Assembly (NCBI GenBank): GCA_036676195.1
Contig: JAKFDK010000080.1
Coordinates: 1-40,339 of the forward strand
Length of the DNA stretch: 40,339 nt
Direction of reading: 5' to 3'
Source: JAKFDK01 sp036676195
GTDB taxonomy: Bacteria; Bacillota; Sulfobacillia; Symbiobacteriales; ZC4RG38
In this document: positions 14,475-21,782 of the stretch, in pieces
How positions within the stretch are numbered: the first letter of the stretch is position 1
How the letters are laid out: each line of letters opens with the position of its first letter
Program-made: the position numbers and the translations under genes
The notes under the pieces: model-generated
Told to the model about the DNA's origin: nothing
The model's database searches: none
The model's input: only the letters and a program-made list of their open reading frames with translations

Positions 14475-14666
14475 GTGGCACTGGTTCAGCAGGTCCTGCA
14501 GGTCGTAGTGTTGCAAAAAGGCCCGATAGGCCCCGGCGGCGATGATGCAGCCGGGTGGCACCGTGAAGCCATACCGGTCCAACCGCCCCAGATTCCAGCC
14601 CTTGCCACCTGCCACCGTCGGACCGGCGGCGGCCGCGGCGGCGTAATCCAGCACCCAATGTTCCAC
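14475..14666 (-). pseudogene. N-terminal end of a PEP-synthase-type enzyme (fragment)
   Basis: On the - strand from GTG 14666: EHWVLDYAAAAAAGPTVAGG, then KGWNLGRLDRYGFTVPPGCI and AYRAFLQHYDLQDLLNQ. The GGKGxNLGxL motif and the following VPPGxxI match the start of the PEP/pyruvate-binding ATP-grasp domain. Homology ends near 14475 after about 64 residues. Together with 4103-4398 it brackets the cargo, in the same orientation and order as one gene would have, with some 600 middle residues gone. Confidence 0.78.
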
Positions 14667-14673
14667 CGTGTGT

Positions 14674-15237
14674 GAACGGCACAAGGACTTCTTTGTGCCC
14701 GGCCAGGAGATTTTCCACTGGGGCACCTGGTTCGATAACGACCATTTCGCCATGGACTACGACAGCCATGACTGGGTGCCGGCCGGCGCCGGCCGCTGGA
14801 ACCGGGCCAACGTGACCAACGCCACCGCCGGCTACCACAAGCTCGATCTTTACCTGATGGGCCTGCTGGCCAGGTCCGAAGTGGGGACCATCACCTACAT
14901 TAATAACCCGACTTTCAACGCCGCGTTGGGCGTGTACGAGGGGCCGGCCGTCAACCTTGCCATTGACGATGCGGCGGAAGCCGGACTGGACCCCTTTGTC
15001 GCCGTGGACGTGCGGGAAATGGCTATCACACTGAAGCAGGGGTGGGGACGCCTGGTGCGGACGGCCGCCGATCGGGGCGTCCTGGCCCTGTTGGACACCT
15101 CATTCCATGGCAGCAGCTATGAGCGCGTGGTCAGGGCGACGTTTCCGGCCAGGGCCAGGGTCACCGACAAGATGGGGGCTATCAGCCGCTTTCTGGGCCG
15201 AGCCGTGAGACAGGCGAAACAGGAATCCCACCGGTAA
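14674..15237 (+). pseudogene. Right part of the split metalloprotease-like gene
   Basis: The frame continues the protein broken at 4099: after the shared GAA CGG it reads HKDFFVPGQEIFHWGTWFDN, then DHFAMDYDSHDW, KLDLYLMGLLARSEVG and so on to TAA/TGA at 15237. Joined to the left part it gives ...SNPTER-HKDFF... in frame. There is no start or ribosome binding site of its own. It is the right half of a secreted protease-like or surface protein. It cannot be expressed as such unless the 10.6-kb insert is excised. Confidence 0.7.
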
Positions 15238-15297
15238 GGTGGAGAACATGATAGCGAGGATGTTTTTCCATGTAGGCGCAGGCAGGGGGGTTGTACC

Positions 15298-15942
15298 GTG
15301 CGGTGCTCGCATCTGAGGGACCCGATCAGCGCCCTCACGCATCTGATCGGAGGCGTTCTGTCCGTGGCCGGGCTGGTTGTTCTGGTCTACCGGAGTGTTG
15401 TGCAGGGGACTGCCTGGCACGTGGTGGCGTATTCCGTCTTCGGTGCCAGCCTGATCTTGCTGTATACGTCAAGCACACTGTACCACGCCGTGTCCGTCTC
15501 ACCCAGGGTCACGCGGGCCCTGCGCAAACTTGACCATATGATGATCTTTGTGCTCATTGCCGGCACCTACACGCCGTTTTGTCTGCTGCCTCTGCGCGGG
15601 GTCTGGGGCTGGTCGCTGCTTGGTGCCGTCTGGGGTTGCGCTGTCATCGGCATGACGGTGAAGCTGTTCTGGATGAACGCGCCCAGGTGGCTGTCGACCG
15701 GTTTTTACGTCGGGATGGGGTGGCTTGTGGTGGTCGCCATCTATCCGCTGGTGCAGTCAGTCACCGCGGGCGGCCTGGCCTGGCTGGGCGCCGGTGGTCT
15801 GCTATATACGGTTGGGGCTGTGTTTTACGCCACCAAATGGCCCGACCCCTGGCCAGGTAAGTTCGGCTTCCACGAGATCTGGCATTTATTTGTGCTGGCC
15901 GGAGGCTCCGCCCACTTCGTGGCTGTGCTGAATCTGTTGTAG
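15298..15942 (+). CDS. trhA: TrhA/hemolysin III (PAQR-type) membrane protein
   Basis: The 214 residues give seven hydrophobic segments and the family marks: DPISALTHLIGGVLSVAGL at the start, SSTLYHAVSVSP (the S-x-x-x-H zinc site), KLDHMMIFVLIAGTYTPFC, and at the end FGFHEIWHLFVLAGGSAHF (the H-x-x-x-H site). TrhA proteins of Bacillus affect membrane lipid homeostasis; the old name hemolysin III is not a proven role. The GTG at 15298 has GGGGGG 7 bp upstream. Length is usual. A bidirectional hairpin follows. Confidence 0.9.
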   Translation: MRCSHLRDPISALTHLIGGVLSVAGLVVLVYRSVVQGTAWHVVAYSVFGASLILLYTSSTLYHAVSVSPRVTRALRKLDHMMIFVLIAGTYTPFCLLPLRGVWGWSLLGAVWGCAVIGMTVKLFWMNAPRWLSTGFYVGMGWLVVVAIYPLVQSVTAGGLAWLGAGGLLYTVGAVFYATKWPDPWPGKFGFHEIWHLFVLAGGSAHFVAVLNLL

Positions 15943-15948
15943 TGACGG

Positions 15949-15977
15949 GAACGGCCGCCCCGGTAGGGCGGCCGTTC
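15949..15977. terminator. Bidirectional hairpin terminator
   Basis: GAACGGCCGCCC (15949-15960) pairs perfectly with GGGCGGCCGTTC (15966-15977), loop 5 nt, with TTCG after it on the + strand. It sits between two convergent genes and can serve both. Confidence 0.75.
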
Positions 15978-15987
15978 TTCGTTGGGT

Positions 15988-16572
15988 CTACTTATCCTCG
16001 TTCTGCTGGTTGAACCGTTCGGTCAACCGCTGAAGCATCTGGTCCGCCGCGGCCTGAGTCAACTTGCCTGCCTTGACCTTTTCTTCGAGCTGGGACTTCA
16101 TTTGGTTCAACCGCTCCTGCTGCTCTTCCGGGGTCAGTTCCGCCCAGTTCTTGGCCTGAGGGTGCTTCCCTGCAAAGGCTTTGCCTTTGCCTGGAAAGCC
16201 TCTGCCCGAAAAGCCTTGGCCCGCAAAGCCGGGGTGATCCTCGTGCCATCCCTTTACGCCAAGCCCTGGCTTACCGGCGGCAATCTGCGTACGAAGCTGG
16301 TCTGCCACGGCCTGGGTCATCTTTCCATCCTTCACAGCGGCGGCGAGGATTTCGTCCACCTTGGCGAGCCATTGCTGTTTCTGTTCCTCTGTCAGTTCCG
16401 GGCGGGCCTCGTGGATCTGCCGCAGCACCTCTACGGCCGGGCGGGCGAAACGGGCATGGGACTTCTCGCCGGCCTGCCAGGTCGCCGGGGCAGCCATCGC
16501 ACCGCCGACCAGGGCCGCGCCGCTGACGGCGCCGGCTGCAATCCATCCCAGCCACTTGTGTACCCCAGGCAT
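15988..16572 (-). CDS. Secreted DUF2680-like protein
   Basis: After an N-terminal signal peptide (WLGWIAAGAVSGAALVGGAM, cut near AAPA) the protein carries two copies of a charged helical unit of the DUF2680/Spy-like kind: LTEEQKQQWLAKVDEILAAA with KMTQAVADQLRTQI, and LTPEEQQERLNQMKSQLEEK with KLTQAAADQMLQRL. Between them lies a Gly/Phe/Lys/His-rich linker (GFAGQGFSGRGFPGKGKAF). Homologues are exported and poorly understood. ATG at 16572 (AGGA about 10 bp upstream) is preferred over the GTG at 16581. Confidence 0.7.
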   Translation of the reverse strand: MPGVHKWLGWIAAGAVSGAALVGGAMAAPATWQAGEKSHARFARPAVEVLRQIHEARPELTEEQKQQWLAKVDEILAAAVKDGKMTQAVADQLRTQIAAGKPGLGVKGWHEDHPGFAGQGFSGRGFPGKGKAFAGKHPQAKNWAELTPEEQQERLNQMKSQLEEKVKAGKLTQAAADQMLQRLTERFNQQNEDK

Positions 16573-16717
16573 GTCGCTCACTTCCTAACACGTGATTGTG
16601 TGGCGGCTGACCGCTACATGCCCAGTATGACCGTTAATGATGAGCAGACTTTTAACCCCGGTTAAACAAATTGTAACACCCTCGCCTGGCTCAGGAGCCG
16701 CCAGGGGCTCGCATTGC

Positions 16718-16948
16718 TTACGAGTCTTTAGACTGCGCCTGACGCTCCCGCTCGGCCAACTCCGGGTAGGCGTCTGTCAGGAGCTTTCCGCCCACACCGA
16801 TGTTGTCGTAGGAGTGCTCCTCGATGTGGATCACCAGATGTTCGGCCGCGATCCCGGTGCTGCGCACAAAGGCGTCGGTCAGGGCCGCCACTGTCGCCAC
16901 CTTCTTGTCGCGCGTCAGGCGCGGGCAGTAGACAATCATATGCGGCAT
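16718..16948 (-). CDS. 4-oxalocrotonate tautomerase-family protein
   Basis: Starting at ATG 16948 (GAGGAGG about 9 bp upstream) the product is 76 residues beginning Met-Pro-His-Met-Ile-Val. Removal of Met would expose the catalytic Pro1 of the tautomerase superfamily. The rest fits: the helix TRDKKVATVAALTDAFVRST, then VIHIEEHSYDNIGVGGKLLTD. An earlier in-frame start at 17002 would bury the proline and is rejected. The substrate cannot be told. Confidence 0.85.
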   Translation of the reverse strand: MPHMIVYCPRLTRDKKVATVAALTDAFVRSTGIAAEHLVIHIEEHSYDNIGVGGKLLTDAYPELAERERQAQSKDS

Positions 16949-17002
16949 TCTCGTCTCTCCTCCTCTTACCCACTTGGCTACCAGTATGTCTCTTACAGGC
17001 AA

Positions 17003-17487
17003 TTCTTGTCAATCAATCGGTCATATCGGTTTTAGAAACGGTGACAGCAACAGGAACACGGCCCGGTCCCCCTCCGGGCCCCGTGCACTGGGCAAAAACG
17101 GACGGTTCTGCAAAACGGGAGGAAACTTCTGCTGATAAACGGATGGTCAGTCATAGTTAAACTATTGAACAGGTGCAACCTGGTTCATCCGGTCAACCCC
17201 GGGGGGATGTCCAAAATGCCATGGACCCCTGAGCCGTGCTGTTCACTGACGCCTGGAAATCCCGCCATACCCGCGTTAAAATCCTGCTACCCGGCTCTGC
17301 GCACCGGTCGGCCGGCAGAAACAACTGTCTGCACGATACCACGTCGGTGCGCCGGCACCTGGCAAACCCGAGCCTGAGGGCACTCCACACTGCTGTCCTC
17401 TGGATCGCCCGGCTTGCCGGGGTCCTGGCTCGCAGGCGCGATGTTGCGCCCCTTGCCCCCGGTCCGGGATACCCCCATTTAGAAGAC
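17003..17487. other. About 480 bp without a gene; holds a dispersed repeat copy
   Basis: No frame has a credible start and product. A bulged GC-rich hairpin (about 17057-17085) is followed by GGGCAAAAACGGACGGTTC (17090-17108), a near copy of the right arm of the inverted repeat at 241-296. The stretch upstream of 17488 may act as the 3' untranslated end of the radical-SAM operon. Confidence 0.45.
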
Positions 17488-18933
17488 TCAGAAGAACGAA
17501 CTGGCAATGGTCCGGCGAACTCCGGCCAGGTCCGGGGTCAGCCGCTGTTGCTTGCGGTAAAAGTCCTCCACCAGCGAAAAGTTGTCAACGATAAAGCGGC
17601 GCAGGCGCCGGGATTCCGCCAGGATGTTTTCCGGGCTGCCGGCAGCCGTGGCATGGGTGATGAGCTCAGGGAAGTGCACCGCCTCCGCCAGAGCGGTGTC
17701 CGAGAACCGCATGTAGTCGGTGAAGGTATGAAAGCGGGGAGTCACGCCATAATCAGCGGCCTGGCGGTGCATGACCGTCTGCGGAAAGAGGATCACCGGG
17801 CTGACCCACCGGGGCACTCCGCCCTGGCGCATGGTCTCCAGCAGCAGTTGGCGCGTCTGGGTCCGGGCGGCTTCATCCTCTCCCGGCAGGCCGCAGAGCC
17901 ACCAGGTGTAGGGCACCACCCCGGCCGCCACAGCCGACTCCACCGCCTCCACCACCTGCTGCGGTTCCATGGGCCGTCCGGCCCGCCGGGCCACCGCCGG
18001 GGACCCTGTTTCAACCCCGTAGTCGACACTGGCCATCTGCGCCGCGGCAGCGGCCGCGGCCAGACCGTCGGGGCCGTAGCTGTTCGGATGGGCAAACAGA
18101 TTCAGGTGGGCCGGACGCAGGCTCCGCGCCTGCAGGGCTTCCGCCAGGCCGATCAGGAGGGGATCGCCGCCAACGAAAAAGCCATCCTGAATGGTGAAGC
18201 GGTCGATGCCCTCCCGGGACAGGTGGGCGATCTGGGCGGCGATCCGCTCGGCAGAGTGGAAGTGGAGACGGTCCCGGCCTTGCAGCCGGCCGACCACCGG
18301 TTCAATGCAGTAGGCGCACTGGAAGGGGCAGGCGCCGCGGGCCGTGCTGACGGCAGCCACGTTCTCTTGCCGCTGCCGGGGACGCAGGCTCCGGTAGGAG
18401 TACAGGGGCAGGTCATCCAGGTTGGCCACGACCTGGGGCAGTGAGGCGGCTCCGCCCGGCACGTGCACGCCCGGGATGCCGGGGTCGATGGCGCCGGTCT
18501 CGGCCACGCTCTGGTAAATTGCCAGCAGCGGCCGCTCGGCCTCGCCGACGATCACGGCGTCCAGTTGCTCGCCATAGCCGCCCACGATCTCGGCGGAGAA
18601 CAGGGTGGCGTGCTGGCCACCCACCACCACCCGGGCGCGGGGCAGAGCCTGGCGCAGCAGTCCGGCCAGTTCCAGGGCACCGCGGCTGAAGTGCACCCAG
18701 TTGAGGCCAATGGCCACAACCAGAGGATCGTGCTGCCGCACCAGCCCCACCAGCTCGTCCAGGGTAAAACCGTGATGCAGCGCCAGGGGCACATGCAGCC
18801 CCACCGCCGGCACGCCGTGGGCGCTCAGATAGGCGTGGAGGGCGAGCAACCCCAGGCCGTACTGCTGATCGTCCAGGCAGGGATGGGAGTTGGTGAGGCT
18901 GACGGCGGGCTGAATCAGACAAACTGGCCGCAC
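17488..18933 (-). CDS. B12-binding-domain radical SAM protein
   Basis: The 481 residues have an N-terminal cobalamin-binding-like Rossmann region (YGLGLLALHAYLSAHGVPAV, then RVVVGGQHATLF and DAVIVGEAERPL), then the radical-SAM cluster motif GACPFQCAYCIEP (Cys202, 206, 209), and the family-typical QDGFFVGGD and GVETGSPAV. The Asp-x-His-x-x-Gly cobalamin motif is not evident, so B12 may be absent or bound base-on. It ends a four-gene operon after the SPASM enzyme and PqqD. A role as second modifying enzyme of a peptide or small molecule is inferred. GTG at 18933 has GGGGGG 8 bp upstream. Confidence 0.8.
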   Translation of the reverse strand: MRPVCLIQPAVSLTNSHPCLDDQQYGLGLLALHAYLSAHGVPAVGLHVPLALHHGFTLDELVGLVRQHDPLVVAIGLNWVHFSRGALELAGLLRQALPRARVVVGGQHATLFSAEIVGGYGEQLDAVIVGEAERPLLAIYQSVAETGAIDPGIPGVHVPGGAASLPQVVANLDDLPLYSYRSLRPRQRQENVAAVSTARGACPFQCAYCIEPVVGRLQGRDRLHFHSAERIAAQIAHLSREGIDRFTIQDGFFVGGDPLLIGLAEALQARSLRPAHLNLFAHPNSYGPDGLAAAAAAAQMASVDYGVETGSPAVARRAGRPMEPQQVVEAVESAVAAGVVPYTWWLCGLPGEDEAARTQTRQLLLETMRQGGVPRWVSPVILFPQTVMHRQAADYGVTPRFHTFTDYMRFSDTALAEAVHFPELITHATAAGSPENILAESRRLRRFIVDNFSLVEDFYRKQQRLTPDLAGVRRTIASSFF

Positions 18934-18948
18934 GCTGTATCCCCCCGG

Positions 18949-19236
18949 CTATTCGTACACAATCAGGGTGCGCTGGTGGAGGGCGCTCAGGAAGGCCAAT
19001 ACCTCCCGGGCGACCGCCTCATCGGCGCGGCCCGCAGGTCGGGGCAGGAGCGCAATGGCTGCCACCACGACGTCGTCGATGCTCCGCCCATCACAGAGGT
19101 CGTAGATCTCTTTTTCCACCGGACCGATGACGTGCAGTTCGTCGGTGCCGGGGTGATAGAGCAGGTAACGGCCCTCATCTTCCTGACGCAGACGAATCCC
19201 CGCCGGGCGGGTCACATGAAATCGCCACTCGTCCAT
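18949..19236 (-). CDS. PqqD-family peptide-recognition protein
   Basis: The 95 residues show the PqqD/RRE layout: a beta strand pair (GIRLRQEDEGRYLLYHPGTD, then ELHVIGPVEKEIYDLCDGRS) and a C-terminal helix set (VLAFLSALHQRTLIVYE). PqqD domains hold the leader of a ribosomal peptide for a radical-SAM enzyme. It starts 3 bp after the stop of the SPASM gene and precedes the B12-type enzyme by 15 bp, so it is the adaptor of this operon. Confidence 0.82.
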   Translation of the reverse strand: MDEWRFHVTRPAGIRLRQEDEGRYLLYHPGTDELHVIGPVEKEIYDLCDGRSIDDVVVAAIALLPRPAGRADEAVAREVLAFLSALHQRTLIVYE

Positions 19237-19239
19237 GAA

Positions 19240-20289
19240 CTATCCACCCTCCCCGGACTGAGCGAGCACCCGGGACGTCTGATCCGTCTCCGGCGTGATC
19301 CAACAGGTGGGGTCGCCTCCGAACGGATGCCCGTAATGGGCGTATGAAACGGCCCGGCAGCCGCCGCAACGGTCCAGGTGCCGACAGCCGGAACAGTTGC
19401 CGCTGCGGATGTTGGACCGGTCCCGGACCTGCTCCAGGAGCGGCGACCGGGTCCAGACCGACATGAAGTCTGCCTCCTTCAGGCTGCCCACCGGCATGGG
19501 CAGCACCACACAGGGGGTGACCTGTTTGTCGGCAGTGATCCGACAGTGGGTGTACCCCGCACCGCACCCCCGGTAACGTTTGCCTTCCTCCGGCGGAAGC
19601 AGCAGTGCCACCCGGCAGTCGTGCCAGTCAACCTCGATCCGGCCCTGATAGGCTTCAGCCAGCTCCAGCCAGCGCGCCAGGACCCAGCGCAACTGGTCCG
19701 GGGCAAGCATCAGGTCCAGGCCGCCCCGGGACAGGTAAACGTATTCGGTCAGGTTCACTTTCTGCGCACCCAGCCGGTGGGCCAGGGCCACCACCGCCTC
19801 GGCTTCCCGGTAATTGGGCCGCATGGGCGTGAAGTTGACCGTCACCCGCACCCCGGCCGCCGTCAGGTCCTGCACCGCCCGACAGGCGGCCGCAAAAATG
19901 CCCGGCACACCCCGAATCGCTTCGTGCACCGCGGCCGAGGCCCCGTCCAGGCTGACGCTGACGTTCCAGACGCCCATGTTCTGCAGGCGACGGGCCAACT
20001 CCGGGGTGACCAGCAGCCCGTTGGTGGCCAGGGTGACCCGCAGCCCACGGTCCACCGCGTGCCGCAGGAGAACTTCCCAGTCGGCACGCAGGAAGACTTC
20101 GCCGCCGGAGAAGGCGAGGATGATCACGCCGGCTTCGGCCAACTGGTCGATCAGATCGAGCGCTTCTGCGGTCGGCCAGTGCAGCGGCGCCCCTTTGCCA
20201 TAGAAGGCGTCGGAATAGCAGTGAATGCAGCGGGCGTTGCAAGCGAGGGTGACCTCCCAGACCACGTAGAGGGGCGCATGGAGCCGCAT
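19240..20289 (-). CDS. Radical SAM/SPASM peptide maturase
   Basis: Residues 1-200 are a radical-SAM barrel with EVTLACNARCIHCYSD (Cys17, 21, 24) and the SAM-contacting FSGGEVF; the C-terminal SPASM part has Cys residues in GCGAGYTHC, PCVV, NCSGCRHLDRCGGC and PTC, enough for two auxiliary clusters, as in PqqE- and AlbA-type enzymes. It lies between a SnoaL-like protein and a PqqD gene. ATG at 20289 has AAGGAGG 8 bp upstream. A tight layout (26 bp and 3 bp gaps) marks one transcript. Confidence 0.88.
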   Translation of the reverse strand: MRLHAPLYVVWEVTLACNARCIHCYSDAFYGKGAPLHWPTAEALDLIDQLAEAGVIILAFSGGEVFLRADWEVLLRHAVDRGLRVTLATNGLLVTPELARRLQNMGVWNVSVSLDGASAAVHEAIRGVPGIFAAACRAVQDLTAAGVRVTVNFTPMRPNYREAEAVVALAHRLGAQKVNLTEYVYLSRGGLDLMLAPDQLRWVLARWLELAEAYQGRIEVDWHDCRVALLLPPEEGKRYRGCGAGYTHCRITADKQVTPCVVLPMPVGSLKEADFMSVWTRSPLLEQVRDRSNIRSGNCSGCRHLDRCGGCRAVSYAHYGHPFGGDPTCWITPETDQTSRVLAQSGEGG

Positions 20290-20314
20290 CCCCCCACCTC
20301 CTTCAGTCCGGGCT

Positions 20315-20851
20315 TCAGGCCACCATCCACGCCATGGCGGCGAGCCGGCCCATATCCTCGATCTTCAGGGATCCGGGGTCGGCCACCTCACTGACTGAAG
20401 GCTGGCCTACGTTGATGTGCAGGCTCTGAATCTGTCCCCGGTCGTTCAGGACGAAGTTGTGCGTGAAGGGGGCCTGCATGCCTTCGCCCTTGCTGTTGAC
20501 TACGTAGCGGATCCCGCTGACCACGACGTGTTCGGCTGACTTGGCGTTTGCCACCGTGACGCGGGCAAACTGGGTGGAGATATGGCCGGCAATGCCTGTG
20601 CCACGCTGGGTGTAAAATTTGGCCAGCTCTTCCCCGCCGCGGAAGACATGTTGACCTATCGGATCGGGTCCGGTCAACGTCAATTCCCCGGCCGCATCCC
20701 AAAGCCGGAGGATCCCCTTGACGTTCGTCTGCTGCCCCTTCGTGATCATCCCATCCAGTTGCTTGATGACCTGGAAGTACTGCCGGATCTTCGCCATGTT
20801 GTCCAGGGGGGCCAGGGTCCGCCGCTGCAAATCTGCCTGCTTGCCGCTCAT
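20315..20851 (-). CDS. SnoaL/NTF2-like protein heading the radical-SAM operon
   Basis: From ATG 20851 (GGGAGGG 7 bp upstream) the product is 178 residues of NTF2-like fold: a helical start (MAKIRQYFQVIKQLDGMITK), then ILRLWDAAGELTLTGPDPIG and HISTQFARVTVANAKSAEHV. Proteins of this fold are often hydratases, cyclases or carriers. The last 19 residues after PGS (LKIEDMGRLAAMAWMVA) are not part of the fold and look like an attached hydrophobic tail. As no small precursor gene is seen in the operon, that tail is a candidate for the substrate of the radical-SAM enzymes. This is inference. Confidence 0.65.
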   Translation of the reverse strand: MSGKQADLQRRTLAPLDNMAKIRQYFQVIKQLDGMITKGQQTNVKGILRLWDAAGELTLTGPDPIGQHVFRGGEELAKFYTQRGTGIAGHISTQFARVTVANAKSAEHVVVSGIRYVVNSKGEGMQAPFTHNFVLNDRGQIQSLHINVGQPSVSEVADPGSLKIEDMGRLAAMAWMVA

Positions 20852-20979
20852 TTCGTGTCCCTCCCATCTGATTCGCTCACCTGCGGTCAGCTCTGAATAG
20901 CCAACCGCCAAATACTACGGTAGTCTGAAGAATTTATCTTTTCATGATATTATTTTGAATATGTATGAACAGATTGTGC

Positions 20980-20995
20980 TGTGACGGTGATCACA
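20980..20995. promoter_or_regulatory. CRP/FNR-type operator upstream of the radical-SAM operon
   Basis: TGTGACGGTGATCACA is an exact TGTGA-N6-TCACA palindrome in a locally AT-rich region, about 130 bp upstream of the SnoaL-like start on the - strand. A TAATAT at 20947-20952 (- strand) could be the -10, about 41-47 bp from the centre of the box to the start, which suits an activator of the FNR type. The regulator itself is not in the window. Confidence 0.65.
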
Positions 20996-21055
20996 ATTAT
21001 ATAGAGGTTCTTTCTATTCATGCCAGGCACGCAGCCCATGACGCCGGCAGCAAAA

Positions 21056-21088
21056 CCCTCAACCCCGAACGAACGGCGGGGTTGAGGG
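21056..21088 (-). terminator. Terminator of the iron uptake operon
   Basis: CCCTCAACCCCG (21056-21067) pairs perfectly with CGGGGTTGAGGG (21077-21088), 9-nt loop. On the - strand it is followed by TTTTGC. It stands 32 bp after the stop of the ATPase gene. Confidence 0.75.
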
Positions 21089-21119
21089 TGAGCGTGGGGG
21101 GGACGGGCCCCGGTGCGAC

Positions 21120-21782
21120 CTAGTCCTCCTGAAAGCGCCCCTGGCGCAGTACGAGTTGCCGCTCGGCCTGCCGGGCGACTTCTGCATCGTGGGTCACGAC
21201 CACCAGCGTATGTCCCTGGCGATGCAGTTCCCTGAACAGCTCCATCACGGTGCGCTGGTTATCGGCGTCCAAATTGCCGCTGGGCTCATCGGCCAGGATC
21301 AAGGCCGGGTAGTTGATGATGGCACGGGCCACGCAGACCCGCTGCTTCTCACCGCCGGAAAGCTGGTGTGGATAGGCATCCTCCCGGTGCGCCATCTCAA
21401 CCTGCGCCAGGGCGCGCCGGGCTTCGGCGGCATCGGGCATGCTGTGGTAGTACTGGGCCAGCATGACGTTTTCCAGGGCGGTCAGGTAGGGGATCAGGTG
21501 GAACTGTTGAAAAACCAGCCCGACCTTCTCCCGGCGGATTTCATCCAGTTCATGTTCCTGCAGACCTGCGACCTCCATACCATCGAGCCACATGTGCCCG
21601 GTCGAAGGGCGTTCAAGGCAGGCGATCAGATTGAGGAGTGTGCTCTTGCCCGAACCCGATGGACCCATAATGGCAACCCACTCACCCCGCCGCACATCCA
21701 GGTCAATCCCCTGGAGTACCTCGACGGCCCCATAACGCTTACGAATCCCCTCAAGCTGCAAAAGACTACTCACGGTGGTCAC
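21120..21782 (-). CDS. ABC transporter ATPase, MacB/LolD type
   Basis: A full ABC ATPase: Walker A GPSGSGKST, Q-loop LVFQQFHLI, signature LSGGEKQR, Walker B LILADEPSGNLD and H-loop VVVTHD. The MacB/LolD class serves FtsX-type permeases, two of which precede it. The GTG at 21782 overlaps the permease by 17 bp; a GTG at 21773 has the better spaced GGGG. As last gene of the P19/FTR1 iron operon it corresponds to the fetD-like ATPase of the Campylobacter and E. coli fet clusters. Confidence 0.88.
   Translation of the reverse strand: MTTVSSLLQLEGIRKRYGAVEVLQGIDLDVRRGEWVAIMGPSGSGKSTLLNLIACLERPSTGHMWLDGMEVAGLQEHELDEIRREKVGLVFQQFHLIPYLTALENVMLAQYYHSMPDAAEARRALAQVEMAHREDAYPHQLSGGEKQRVCVARAIINYPALILADEPSGNLDADNQRTVMELFRELHRQGHTLVVVTHDAEVARQAERQLVLRQGRFQED

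Noticed and set aside
17236..20394. Long + frames across the radical-SAM operon
   Set aside because: They mirror the GC-rich third-position pattern of the genes on the - strand and have no homology-like features.
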